Shown: positions 27,183 to 36,234 of the stretch, piece by piece
Layout of the letters: each line of letters opens with the position of its first letter
Numbering within the stretch: the first letter of the stretch is position 1
Source: Actinomyces sp. B33
Lineage (GTDB): Bacteria > Actinomycetota > Actinomycetes > Actinomycetales > Actinomycetaceae
Assembly: GCF_028437565.1 (NCBI RefSeq)
Contig: NZ_JAMRYR010000002.1
Span: 186,001-250,000 of the forward strand
DNA length: 64,000 nt
Direction of reading: 5' to 3'
Translations under genes and position numbers: made by a program
Notes under the pieces: model-generated
Databases searched by the model: none
What the model saw: the letters and a program-made list of their open reading frames with translations, nothing else
What the model was told of the DNA's origin: nothing

Positions 27183-28151
27183 ATGGCACTGCTGAAGAAG
27201 CTGGGCGCCCTGTGCGCTGCGGGCACCCTCGTCGCAGGCTTGGCGGCCTGCGGATCCGACAACGCCGGAGCCTCCCAGAGCGCCCCCGCGCCGGATGCCC
27301 CGACTGGCGCCCTGACCGTCTTCGCCACCACAGGCTATCTCGGCGACGCCGTCGCCAATATCGCCCCCGAGGCGCAGGTCACCGTCATGGTCAAGCCCGG
27401 AGGAGACCCCCACACCTACCAGCCGACCACGCAGGACATCGAGGCCATGCAGAGCGCCGACGTCGTCGTGTGGAACGGCCTCCACCTCGAGGCCCTGATG
27501 ACCGACCAGCTCGAATCCCAGGGCGACCGGGCCCTCGAAGTCGGCAAGAACATCCCCGCCGACCTCCTCCTCGACTGGCCCGAGACCGACGACCACGGCA
27601 ACCCCCTCTACGACCCACACATCTGGAACTCCCCGGAGATCTGGCAGAACGTCGTCACCCAGGTCGCCGACAAGCTCGCCCAGGTCGATGCCGACAACGC
27701 CGACGCCTACAAGAAGAACGCCGAGGCCTACAACGCCAAGATCCAGGAGATCGACGAGAAGGCGGCGAAGACCTTCGAGACGATCCCCGAGGCAAACCGG
27801 GTCCTCATCACCGGCCACGACGCCTTCAACTACCTCGGCAACCGCTACAACATGACGGTCCACGCCACCGACTTCGTCACCTCCGAGGCCCAGCTGTCCG
27901 CCGCCGACCTCGAAGAGCTCGCCACCCTCATCGCCGACGCGAAGGTCCCGACGATCTTCGTCGACAACCTCCAGAACCCCCAGGCCATCACCTCCCTCCA
28001 GGAGGCCGTCGCCTCGAAGGGCTGGGACGTCAAGGTCGCCGACGAGGAGCTCTACGCCGACTCCCTGGGCGAGGCCGCCCCCGTCGACACCTACCTGGGC
28101 GTCTTCCAGCACAACATCGACGCCATCACCGCGGGACTGGGCGCCCAGTGA
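27183..28151 (+). CDS. metal ABC transporter substrate-binding lipoprotein (ZnuA/MntC-type)
   Basis: This 322-residue cluster 9 (A-I) solute-binding protein has a lipoprotein signal peptide ending at LAAC (Cys23). Metal ligands of the family are visible: His in GGDPHTYQP, His in DPHIWNSP, His in ITGHDAFNYLG, and the late acidic region IFVDNL. There is no His-rich loop of the kind common in zinc-specific ZnuA. Manganese is therefore at least as likely as zinc. The gene is first in a four-gene operon; the ATPase start overlaps its stop (GTGA). Confidence 0.88.
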   Translation: MALLKKLGALCAAGTLVAGLAACGSDNAGASQSAPAPDAPTGALTVFATTGYLGDAVANIAPEAQVTVMVKPGGDPHTYQPTTQDIEAMQSADVVVWNGLHLEALMTDQLESQGDRALEVGKNIPADLLLDWPETDDHGNPLYDPHIWNSPEIWQNVVTQVADKLAQVDADNADAYKKNAEAYNAKIQEIDEKAAKTFETIPEANRVLITGHDAFNYLGNRYNMTVHATDFVTSEAQLSAADLEELATLIADAKVPTIFVDNLQNPQAITSLQEAVASKGWDVKVADEELYADSLGEAAPVDTYLGVFQHNIDAITAGLGAQ

Positions 28152-28927
28152 CCGCCGCCGCTCCGTTCGCGCTCGACGCCCAGTCGATCTCCGTCGCCTA
28201 CCGGGACACCCCCGTTCTCACAGGGGCGTCCGTGCGCATCCCGGAGAACACCGTCACCGGCATCGTCGGGCCGAACGGAGCGGGCAAGTCCACCCTCCTC
28301 AAGGCCGTCCTCGGGCTGATCCCGACATTGACCGGCAGCGTCTCCTACTGGGGCGAGCCCCTCGCGCAGGTCCGCCGCAGGGTCGGCTACATGCCCCAGT
28401 CCGCCTCCGTCGACTGGGACTTCCCCGCGACCGTCGCCGACGTCGTCCTCATGGGCACCTACGCCTCCCTCCGATGGGGCCGGCGCCCCGACCGCCGGGC
28501 CCGCACCGCGGCGCGGACGGCCCTCGAAGCAGTCGGCATGGACGACTTCGCCTCGCGCCAGATCGGCGAACTGTCCGGGGGGCAGAAGCAGCGGGTCTTC
28601 CTCGCCCGGGTCCTCGCGCAGGACCCGGATCTGTACGTGATGGACGAGCCCTTCGCCGGCATCGACGCGGTGTCCGAGCGGGCGATCATGCGGGTCCTGC
28701 GCCGCCTCAAGGACGACGGGCACACCCTCGTCCTCGTCCACCACGACCTGTCGACCCTGCGACGGGTCTGCGACCGCGTCGTCCTCCTCAACAAGGAGAC
28801 CATCGCCCAGGGGGACGTCGAGACGGTCCTGACCGCAGACGCCCTCAGAGCGACCTACGGAGGGCCCGAGATGAACTGGGCGCTCGACGGCGGCGACGGC
28901 GGCGCGGACGATCGGGACGCTCGATGA
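28148..28927 (+). CDS. metal ABC transporter ATP-binding protein
   Basis: This 259-residue ATPase has Walker A GPNGAGKST, Q-loop YMPQSASVDWDFPAT (typical of Mn/Zn transporters), signature LSGGQKQRVFLARVL, Walker B LYVMDEPFAGID and switch VHHDLS. The GTG start overlaps the stop of the binding-protein gene, and its own stop overlaps the permease start. It powers import by the two permeases that follow. Confidence 0.92.
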   Translation: MTAAAPFALDAQSISVAYRDTPVLTGASVRIPENTVTGIVGPNGAGKSTLLKAVLGLIPTLTGSVSYWGEPLAQVRRRVGYMPQSASVDWDFPATVADVVLMGTYASLRWGRRPDRRARTAARTALEAVGMDDFASRQIGELSGGQKQRVFLARVLAQDPDLYVMDEPFAGIDAVSERAIMRVLRRLKDDGHTLVLVHHDLSTLRRVCDRVVLLNKETIAQGDVETVLTADALRATYGGPEMNWALDGGDGGADDRDAR

Positions 28928-29871
28928 TCCTCGAGATCCTCACCCAGACGGTCTACCAGCGGGTCATCGTCGGCAGCGCCCTCATCGGGTTGAGCTGCGG
29001 CTTCCTCGGGTGCTTCACCTACCTGCGCCGCCAGTCCCTCGTCGCCGACGTCATCGGCCACTCGTCGATGCTCGGCGTCTCCCTCGCCTTCCTCGCGAGC
29101 GTCCTCCTGCTGGGCGTCGACGGGCGCAACATGCTCGTCATCGTCGTCATGTGCGGATTCGTCGGGGTCCTCGCGACCCTGGCGACGACGTGGCTGCCGA
29201 AGGGGACGAGGGCAGGGACCGATGCGGCGATGGCCGTCGTCCTGGCCCTGACCTTCGGCGGGGGGATGGCGCTCCTCGCCGAGATCCGGTCGCGGCCCTT
29301 CCCGTCGTCCAAGGCGGGGCTCGAAGACTACCTCTTCGGCAACGCGACGACCCTGACCTGGCAGGACATCAGGATCAACGCGGTCTTCGCCGTCGTCGCC
29401 ATCCTCGTCGTCCTCGTGTTCTGGAACGATATCGCCCTGCTCGTCTTCGACCGGGACGCCGCGCGCGTCCTGGGGCGCAGCGTCCGACTCGTCGAAGTGC
29501 TCCTCGTCGGGGCGACCGTCGTCGGCATCGTCATCGGCCTCAAATCCGTCGGCCTGGTCCTCGTCGTCGCCTACGTGGTCCTCCCGTCGGCCGCCGCCCG
29601 GCAGTGGGTCGACTCGCTGGGCGCCATGGCGGCCCTGGCCGGGTGCTTCGGCCTGCTGTCGTCCGTCGTCGGATCGGTGATCTCGGTGGTGGCCGGGAAA
29701 GTGCCGTCCGGACCGACGACCGTCCTCGTCCTGACCGCCATCATGCTCGTCTCGCTCTTCCTGTCGCCCAAGCGCTCGGTCCTCATGCGCGCACGGCGCA
29801 GGCACGAGGCCAGGGACCGGCTCCTGGCCGGCGTCGCCTCCGGCGCGGCCGGGGGGAAGGACGCCGCATGA
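28924..29871 (+). CDS. metal ABC transporter permease 1
   Basis: This 315-residue ABC-3 family permease has eight or so hydrophobic segments, YLRRQSLVADVIGHSSMLGV near the start, DYLFGNATTLTW in the middle and LKSVGLVLVVAYVVLPSAAARQ, the family's coupling region. It overlaps both neighbours by ATGA. The two permease genes probably form a heterodimer, because they differ substantially in sequence. Confidence 0.9.
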   Translation: MILEILTQTVYQRVIVGSALIGLSCGFLGCFTYLRRQSLVADVIGHSSMLGVSLAFLASVLLLGVDGRNMLVIVVMCGFVGVLATLATTWLPKGTRAGTDAAMAVVLALTFGGGMALLAEIRSRPFPSSKAGLEDYLFGNATTLTWQDIRINAVFAVVAILVVLVFWNDIALLVFDRDAARVLGRSVRLVEVLLVGATVVGIVIGLKSVGLVLVVAYVVLPSAAARQWVDSLGAMAALAGCFGLLSSVVGSVISVVAGKVPSGPTTVLVLTAIMLVSLFLSPKRSVLMRARRRHEARDRLLAGVASGAAGGKDAA

Positions 29872-30737
29872 CCCCGTACGCGATCGGCGTCCTCGCCCTC
29901 ATGCTCCTGACCGCCCTGGCCTGCGCCCTGCCCGGCGCCTACCTGGTGACCTCGCGCCAGTCGATGCTCGTCGACGCGATGAGCCACGCGGCCTTCCCCG
30001 GGATCGTCCTGGCGGCCCTGATCTGGCCGATCGGATCCCCGCTGCTCGTCCTGGGGGCCACCGCCCTCGCCCTCGTCGTCGTCCTGGCCGCGCAGTGGGC
30101 GGCCGACAGCGGCCTCGTCCCCGAGGACGCCGCGCTCGGACTGGTGTTCCCGGCGCTCTTCTCCATCGGCGTGATCCTCCTATCGACGCGCTTCTCCCAC
30201 CTGCACCTGCACGAGGACGCGGTGCTCGTCGGGGATCCGAACATCGTCGCGGTGATCCCCCTGACGTTTGCCGGTGTCAATCTGGGGCCGTCCTACGCGT
30301 GGGTCATGGGGCTCGTCGTCGCAGCCAACGTCGCGTTCCTCGCCCTGACCCACAGGAAGCTCGCCCTGGTCGTCATGGACCCGGACTACGCGGCGGTTCT
30401 CGGCCTGCCGGTGCGACGGCTGCGGTCCGCGGCGATGGTGATGACGGCGCTGACGCTCACGGCCTCGTTCCACGCGGCCGGGGCGGTCCTCGTCATCGCC
30501 TTCGTCGTCGTGCCCGCGGCGACCGCCGCCCTGTTCGCCACGAGTTTCCCCGGAGTCATCAGGGGGTCGGTCGTCATCGCCCTCGTCGTGACGACGGCGG
30601 CGTTCTTCGGGACGTACTGGACGAACCGCCCGACCTCGTCGTGGACGGCGCTCCTGTTCGGACTCGTGTTCGTCGTGTGCACCCTGGGCGTCAAGGCGTC
30701 GAGGCGCGCGCGGGCCCGCCGGGCGGGGAGCGCCTGA
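29868..30737 (+). CDS. metal ABC transporter permease 2
   Basis: This 289-residue ABC-3 permease has the family blocks SRQSMLVDAMSHAAFPGIV and FHAAGAVLVIAFVVVPAATAALF. It contains an external loop with THE motif SHLHLHEDAVLVGD, typical of the MntD/ZnuB branch. Its ATG overlaps the previous stop. It is last in the operon; the convergent ltbR-like gene ends 25 bases downstream. Confidence 0.9.
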   Translation: MTPYAIGVLALMLLTALACALPGAYLVTSRQSMLVDAMSHAAFPGIVLAALIWPIGSPLLVLGATALALVVVLAAQWAADSGLVPEDAALGLVFPALFSIGVILLSTRFSHLHLHEDAVLVGDPNIVAVIPLTFAGVNLGPSYAWVMGLVVAANVAFLALTHRKLALVVMDPDYAAVLGLPVRRLRSAAMVMTALTLTASFHAAGAVLVIAFVVVPAATAALFATSFPGVIRGSVVIALVVTTAAFFGTYWTNRPTSSWTALLFGLVFVVCTLGVKASRRARARRAGSA

Positions 30738-30762
30738 GGGTCAGGGGAGCGAGCCCCGGGGG

Positions 30763-31497
30763 TTAGATCCCCGGCTCGTCGACGCTGCGCAGGAAGTCGG
30801 AGAGGCGGTTCGCGGCGGCGACGACCGAGGGGCCGTGCTGGCGCCCGGGCTGGCGGCCCATGCGCTCGATGGGCCCGGAGATCGACAGGGCCGCGAGGAC
30901 GCGGCCCGACGGGCCGCGTACCGGGGCGGACACGGAGGCGACGCCGGGCTCGCGCTCTCCGACGGACTGGGCCCAGCCGCGACGGCGCACCTGGGAGAGC
31001 ATCGTCGCGTTGAAGGAGGCCCCGTACAGGCCCCGGTGGAGGCGGTCGGGCTCCTCCCAGGCCAGGAGGACCTGGGCGGCCGAGCCCGCGCTCATCGACA
31101 GGGTCGCGCCGACGGGGATGGAGTCGCGCAGGCCCATCTCGCGCTCGGAGGCGGCGACGCACACGCGGTAGTCGCCCTGGCGGCGGTAGAGCTGGGAGGA
31201 CTCCTTCGAGTGATCGCGCAGGGCCTGGAGGACGGGCATGGCGGCGGACAGGAGGCGGTCCTCGCCGGCGGCGGAGGACAGCTCCTGCAGGCGCGGGCCC
31301 AGGACGAAGCGGCCCTGCATGTCTCGGGCGACCATCCGATGGTATTCGAGGGCGACCGCAAGGCGGTGGGCGGTTGGGCGTGCCAGTCCGGTGGCGGAGA
31401 CGAGCTGGGCCAGGGTCGACGGTCCGGCTTCCAATGCGCCAAGGACCAGTGCGGCCTTATCCAAGACTCCCACGCCGCTCGATGTCGAGTCCTCCAT
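30763..31497 (-). CDS. IclR-family regulator of leuCD (LtbR/NdgR-like)
   Basis: This 244-residue protein has an N-terminal winged helix (STLAQLVSATGLARPTAHRLAVALEYHRMV, residues about 28-57) and a C-terminal IclR effector domain. Position divergent from leuC is the hallmark of LtbR/NdgR, which represses leuCD in Corynebacterium and Streptomyces. I start it at the ATG at 31497 (MEDSTSSG); an upstream start would read through the operator. A strong palindromic operator lies just before the start, so it should control itself and leuCD. Confidence 0.85.
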   Translation of the reverse strand: MEDSTSSGVGVLDKAALVLGALEAGPSTLAQLVSATGLARPTAHRLAVALEYHRMVARDMQGRFVLGPRLQELSSAAGEDRLLSAAMPVLQALRDHSKESSQLYRRQGDYRVCVAASEREMGLRDSIPVGATLSMSAGSAAQVLLAWEEPDRLHRGLYGASFNATMLSQVRRRGWAQSVGEREPGVASVSAPVRGPSGRVLAALSISGPIERMGRQPGRQHGPSVVAAANRLSDFLRSVDEPGI

Positions 31498-31503
31498 GGC
31501 CAC

Positions 31504-31533
31504 ATTGTGCATCTCATGTGGTGAGATCACAAG
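31504..31533. promoter_or_regulatory. palindromic operator between ltbR-like gene and leuC
   Basis: ATCTCATGTGGTGAGAT (31511-31527) is a perfect 6-bp inverted repeat with a 5-bp centre. Flanks extend the symmetry: TTGTGC on the left and CACAAG on the right. It lies seven bases from the regulator's start codon and about 120 bases before leuC. It is the likely LtbR/NdgR site. Confidence 0.7.
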
Positions 31534-31649
31534 TCTCGGTATCGTGAAACAGGCCGACGATGAGCCCGATGCCGCCGCGACGGCGCCCCGCCGATCCGGC
31601 GAGACCGCGCGAGAAGAGCCCCGGTGAGGACCGAGCGGAGGAGGAGACC

Positions 31650-33050
31650 ATGACCGGCACGATGGCTGAGAAAGTCTGGGCCGACCACGTCGTCGCCCAC
31701 GGGGAGGACGGGGCCCCCGACCTCCTCTACATCGACCTCCACCTCGTCCACGAGGTGACGAGCCCCCAGGCCTTCGAAGGGCTGCGCCTGGCCGGGCGGA
31801 GGGTCCGCCGCCCCGACCTGACGATCGCCACCGAGGACCACAACACGCCGACCGTCGACATCGACCTGCCGATCGCCGACGAGACGAGCCGCACCCAGAT
31901 CCACACGCTGCGCTCGAACGCCGAGGAGTTCGGGATCCGCCTGCACTCCCTGGGGGACGCCGACCAGGGGATCGTCCACGTCGTCGGCCCCCAGCTGGGC
32001 CTGACCCAGCCCGGGATGACGATCGTGTGCGGCGACTCCCACACGTCCACCCACGGGGCCTTCGGCGCCCTCGCCCTGGGGATCGGCACCAGCCAGGTCG
32101 AACACGTCCTGGCCACCCAGACCCTGCCGCTCGCCCCCTTCAAGACGATGGCGATCACCATCGACGGGGCCCTGCCCGCCGGCTCGACGGCGAAGGACAT
32201 CATCCTCGCCGTCATCGCCGCAATCGGCACCGGCGGGGGACAGGGCTACGTCCTCGAGTACCGGGGGCAGGCGATCCGCGACCTGTCGATGGAGGGGCGG
32301 ATGACGATCTGCAACATGTCGATCGAGGCCGGCGCGCGCGCCGGCATGGTCGCCCCCGACGAGACGACCTTCGCCTACCTCAAAGGGCGCCCCCACGCCC
32401 CCGAGGGCGACGACTGGGACCGCGCCGTCGAGCACTGGCGGGCCCTGGCCTCCGACCCGGACGCCGTGTTCGACGCCGAGGTCGTCCTCGACGCCGCCGA
32501 CATCGAGCCCTTCGTCACCTGGGGGACCAACCCCGGCCAGGGCGTCCCCCTGTCCGCCGCCGTCCCCGACCCCGAGGAGTTCGGCGACGACACCCGGCGG
32601 GCGGCCGCCGAACGGGCCCTGGAGTACATGGGCCTTGAGGCGGGCACGCCCATGCGCGACATCAAGGTCGACGCCGTGTTCCTCGGCTCATGCACCAACG
32701 GCCGCATCGAGGACCTGCGCGCCGCCGCCTCGATCCTCAAAGGACGGACCAAGGCCGAGGGGGTGCGCATGCTCGTCGTCCCCGGCTCCGCCCGGGTGCG
32801 CCTCCAGGCCGAGGCCGAGGGCCTGGACGCCGTGTTCCGCGACTTCGGAGCCGAATGGCGCAACGCCGGGTGCTCGATGTGCCTGGGGATGAACCCCGAC
32901 CAGCTCGCCCCCGGGGAGCGCGCCGCGTCCACCTCGAACCGCAACTTCGAGGGTCGCCAGGGCAAGGGGTCGCGCACCCACCTCGTCTCGCCCCTCGTCG
33001 CCGCCGCGACCGCGGTCCGCGGAACCCTGTCGAGCCCCGCGGACCTGTGA
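31650..33050 (+). CDS. leuC: 3-isopropylmalate dehydratase large subunit LeuC
   Basis: This 466-residue aconitase-family subunit carries the [4Fe-4S] cluster. The cluster cysteines lie in [13 protein letters not shown] and in [38 protein letters not shown] is the usual substrate block. With LeuD it isomerises 2- and 3-isopropylmalate in leucine synthesis. A GGAGGAGGAG site supports the ATG at 31650; an upstream in-frame ATG at 31560 lacks one. It is in operon with leuD, 26 bases apart. Confidence 0.96.
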   Translation: MTGTMAEKVWADHVVAHGEDGAPDLLYIDLHLVHEVTSPQAFEGLRLAGRRVRRPDLTIATEDHNTPTVDIDLPIADETSRTQIHTLRSNAEEFGIRLHSLGDADQGIVHVVGPQLGLTQPGMTIVCGDSHTSTHGAFGALALGIGTSQVEHVLATQTLPLAPFKTMAITIDGALPAGSTAKDIILAVIAAIGTGGGQGYVLEYRGQAIRDLSMEGRMTICNMSIEAGARAGMVAPDETTFAYLKGRPHAPEGDDWDRAVEHWRALASDPDAVFDAEVVLDAADIEPFVTWGTNPGQGVPLSAAVPDPEEFGDDTRRAAAERALEYMGLEAGTPMRDIKVDAVFLGSCTNGRIEDLRAAASILKGRTKAEGVRMLVVPGSARVRLQAEAEGLDAVFRDFGAEWRNAGCSMCLGMNPDQLAPGERAASTSNRNFEGRQGKGSRTHLVSPLVAAATAVRGTLSSPADL

Positions 33051-33076
33051 CCCGCGCCGCCCCCAAGGAGGCCCTC

Positions 33077-33736
33077 ATGGACAAGTTCACGACCCACACC
33101 GGCATCGGCGTGCCGATGCGCCGCTCGAACGTCGACACCGACCAGATCATCCCCGCCGTCTACCTCAAGAGGATCACCCGCACCGGCTTCGAGGACGCCC
33201 TCTTCGCCGCCTGGCGCTCCGACCCGGGCTTCGTCCTCAACCAGGACGCCTACCGCGCCGGCTCCGTCCTCGTCGCCGGATCCGACTTCGGCACCGGCTC
33301 GTCGCGCGAGCACGCCGTCTGGGCCCTCAAGGACTACGGGTTCCGCGTCGTCCTGGCCCCGAAGTTCGCCGACATCTTCCGCGGCAACGCGGGCAAGCAG
33401 GGGCTCGTCGCCGGCGTCGTCTCCCAGGAGGACTGCGAGTCCCTGTGGAAGGTCCTGGAGAACGAGCCGGGCACGAGCGTCACCGTCTCCCTCGTCGACA
33501 CGACGGTCGTCGCCGGCCCCGTCCACTGCTCCTTCCAGATCGACGACTACGTCCGCTGGTGCCTGATGGAAGGACTCGACGACATCGCCCTGACCCTGCG
33601 CGACGAGGACAGGATCAGCGCCTACGAGGCGACCCGCCCCTCATTCGCGCCGACGACCCTGCCCGCCCGCTTCCTCCCCAAGGAGGAGGTCGTGCCAGCC
33701 CGGCCCGTCCCCCTGGGGATGCCGGCCGTCCGCTGA
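33077..33736 (+). CDS. leuD: 3-isopropylmalate dehydratase small subunit LeuD
   Basis: This 219-residue swivel-domain partner of LeuC has [15 protein letters not shown], the substrate loop [17 protein letters not shown] and the block [24 protein letters not shown] precedes the ATG at 33077. Its length is normal. It is the last gene of the leuCD unit; a -10-like TACAGT (33824-33829) before murA suggests a new transcript there. Confidence 0.95.
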   Translation: MDKFTTHTGIGVPMRRSNVDTDQIIPAVYLKRITRTGFEDALFAAWRSDPGFVLNQDAYRAGSVLVAGSDFGTGSSREHAVWALKDYGFRVVLAPKFADIFRGNAGKQGLVAGVVSQEDCESLWKVLENEPGTSVTVSLVDTTVVAGPVHCSFQIDDYVRWCLMEGLDDIALTLRDEDRISAYEATRPSFAPTTLPARFLPKEEVVPARPVPLGMPAVR

Positions 33737-33874
33737 GGGCCGACGCGGCCGCGGGACGCCGATCGGCACGGCGGTGTGGGGGATCCGACCCCGCCCCGGG
33801 CTCCCGCCCGCGCGCCCCTGCTCTACAGTGGATTCGACCATCACGAGCGCGACGGCCATCAGGAGTTGGTACTC

Positions 33875-35200
33875 ATGACCTCTGTGCTGAGGATCGAGGG
33901 CGGGCACCCGCTCAACGGCACGATCACCGTGCGCGGGGCGAAGAACTTCGTCCCCAAGGCGATGGTGGCCTCCCTCCTGGGGGACAGCCCCTCCCAGCTC
34001 GACAACGTCCCGCTGATCCGCGACGTCGACGTCGTCTCCGACCTCCTGCGCCTGCACGGCGTCACCGTCGAGTTCGACCAGAAGCGGGGCCGGATGAGCC
34101 TCGACCCGACGAACGTCAAGGTCGCCTCCCGTTCCGATATCGACTCCCTCGGCGGGTCCTCGCGCATCCCGATCCTGTTCTGCGGACCCCTGCTCCACCA
34201 GCTCGGCGAGGCATTCATCCCCGAACTCGGCGGATGCGCCATCGGGGGGCGGCCCATCGACTTCCACCTCGATACGCTGCGCAAGTTCGGGGCGGTCGTC
34301 GACAAGCGCTCCGACGGCATCCACATCACCCGCCCCGCCGAGGGCCTGCGCGGGGCGATCATCGACTTGCCGTTCCCGTCGGTGGGGGCCACCGAGCAGA
34401 CGCTCCTGACGGCCGTGCGCGCCGAGGGCATCACGATCCTGCGGGGCGCGGCCGTCGAGCCGGAGATCATGGACCTCATCAACGTCCTGCAGAAGATGGG
34501 GGCGATCATCTCGGTCGACACGGACCGGACGATCCGCATCGAGGGCGTCGACCGCCTCGTCGGCTACACGCACGTCGCCCTGCCCGACCGCATCGAGGCG
34601 GCCTCCTGGGCGGCGGCGGCGCTGGCGACCCGCGGCGACATCTACGTCCTGGGAGCCCACCAGCCGGACATGACGACCTTCCTCAACACCTTCCGCAAGG
34701 TCGGCGGCGCCTTCGACATCGACGCGGAGGGCATCCGCTTCTACCACCCCGGTGGGGAGCTGCACGCGATCGCCCTGGAGACGGGCGTCCACCCCGGGTT
34801 CATGACGGACTGGCAGCAGCCCCTCGTCGTCGCCCTCACCCAGGCCCGGGGCTTGTCGATCGTCCACGAGACCGTCTACGAGAAGCGCTTCGGCTTCACC
34901 GAGGCCCTCAACCAGATGGGCGCGCAGATCCAGGTGTACCGGGAGTGCCTGGGAGGGTCGGAGTGCCGATTCGGGCAGCGCAACTTCTACCACTCGGCGG
35001 TCGTGTCGGGGCCGACGCCCCTGCACGGCGCCGACATCGTCGTCCCCGACCTGCGCGGCGGGTTCTCCCACCTCATCGCGGCCCTGGCCGCCGAGGGCAC
35101 GTCGACGGTCGCGGGCATCGACGTCATCGCGCGGGGCTACGAGCACTTCACGACGAAGCTCGGGCAACTCGACGCCCGCGTCGCCTACGCGGCGGACTGA
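33875..35200 (+). CDS. murA: UDP-N-acetylglucosamine 1-carboxyvinyltransferase MurA
   Basis: This 441-residue enzyme transfers enolpyruvate from PEP to UDP-GlcNAc, the first committed step of peptidoglycan synthesis. RGAKNFVPKAMVASLL carries the catalytic-pocket Lys/Asn pair. The loop reads GGCAIGGRPIDFH, so the PEP-binding cysteine (E. coli Cys115) is retained, unlike the Asp form of M. tuberculosis. HPGFMTDWQQP holds the catalytic aspartate. An AGGAG site fits the ATG at 33875. The leuCD-murA-plsC-gpsA-ddl order is conserved in relatives (from memory). Confidence 0.93.
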   Translation: MTSVLRIEGGHPLNGTITVRGAKNFVPKAMVASLLGDSPSQLDNVPLIRDVDVVSDLLRLHGVTVEFDQKRGRMSLDPTNVKVASRSDIDSLGGSSRIPILFCGPLLHQLGEAFIPELGGCAIGGRPIDFHLDTLRKFGAVVDKRSDGIHITRPAEGLRGAIIDLPFPSVGATEQTLLTAVRAEGITILRGAAVEPEIMDLINVLQKMGAIISVDTDRTIRIEGVDRLVGYTHVALPDRIEAASWAAAALATRGDIYVLGAHQPDMTTFLNTFRKVGGAFDIDAEGIRFYHPGGELHAIALETGVHPGFMTDWQQPLVVALTQARGLSIVHETVYEKRFGFTEALNQMGAQIQVYRECLGGSECRFGQRNFYHSAVVSGPTPLHGADIVVPDLRGGFSHLIAALAAEGTSTVAGIDVIARGYEHFTTKLGQLDARVAYAAD

Positions 35201-35203
35201 CCG

Positions 35204-36142
35204 GTGGGGGCCCGTACGGAGGACGGGGCCAGGCGGGGCCTGCGCCTCCTCATCTCGTCGATGTCGGCGGCCGGCCGGTCGGTGTCCGCCGGGCCCGAGG
35301 TCGCCCGGATCCTGCGCGCCGGCGGCTGGCGGGTGCAGGCGGTGGTGACGACCAGCTCGGACGCGCCCGACCGGATCGCCGGGGACTGCGACGAGGAGGT
35401 CGTCGCGGCGATCGGCGGCGACGGCTACCTGTCGGCGGTGGCCCGCGGGTGCCACGACGCCGGCCGGGTCTTCGCCCCCATCCCCGGAGGGCGGGGCAAC
35501 GACCTGTGCCGCGCGCTCGGCATCGGCACGGACCCGCGCGAGCGCGCCCGGTCCCTGGCCCCCCTGGGCCTGGCGGGCGCCTCGTCGGACGGGGAGTTCG
35601 ACGGCCGGAAGCGGTCCCTGGACGGGATCTGGGTGGATTCGGCCGACGGCCTGCGCCTCGTCCTGGGGATCGTGTCCCTGGGGGTAGACGCGCAGGCGAA
35701 TATCCGCGCCAACGAGTCCTCCCTCAATTACGGGCCGCTGGCCTACGCCTACGGAGCGATCGCCGCGTTCTCCCGCTACCGCCACATCCCGGTCCGGGGG
35801 ATCGTCGACGGGGTCGAGCGCGATCTGACGGGCTGGCTGGCGTCGATCTCGAACTCGGGGCGCTTCGGCGGGGGGATCACCCTGGTCCCCCAGTCGGATC
35901 CCTTCGACGGGGTCCTCGAACTGTGCCACGCCCGCGCCGTGTCGCGGTGGACGGCCCTGCCGGTCCTCGCCCGCGCCCTGGGCGGGCGCGCCGCCGACGG
36001 CGACATCATCTCCATCGAGGAGGCGCGCCGCGTCGAGGTCGTCCAACCGGTCGGTATGCCCGTCATGGCGGACGGGGACCGGGTGGCCCGCGTCCCCTTC
36101 GTCGCGAGCGTCGCCCCGGGCGCGGTGACCGTTCTCGTGTGA
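35204..36142 (+). CDS. diacylglycerol/lipid kinase family protein
   Basis: This 312-residue DAGK-catalytic-fold protein shows the nucleotide-binding motif AAIGGDGYLSAVARG and the downstream IPGGRGNDLCRALG block. The later segment SNSGRFGGGITLVPQSDPFDGVLEL is typical of bacterial lipid or sphingosine kinases. It likely phosphorylates diacylglycerol or a related lipid at the membrane. The GTG at 35204 is four bases after the murA stop. plsC and gpsA downstream make a phospholipid theme. Confidence 0.87.
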   Translation: MGARTEDGARRGLRLLISSMSAAGRSVSAGPEVARILRAGGWRVQAVVTTSSDAPDRIAGDCDEEVVAAIGGDGYLSAVARGCHDAGRVFAPIPGGRGNDLCRALGIGTDPRERARSLAPLGLAGASSDGEFDGRKRSLDGIWVDSADGLRLVLGIVSLGVDAQANIRANESSLNYGPLAYAYGAIAAFSRYRHIPVRGIVDGVERDLTGWLASISNSGRFGGGITLVPQSDPFDGVLELCHARAVSRWTALPVLARALGGRAADGDIISIEEARRVEVVQPVGMPVMADGDRVARVPFVASVAPGAVTVLV

Positions 36143-36234
36143 GCCGCGAGCCGCTCCGTCTCCCGCTGGGGGCGCGGACGCCCGGAGCGCAGTCGCGCGA
36201 CGGCGGGCCCCGTCGATCCGGCTAGGATCGCCCC

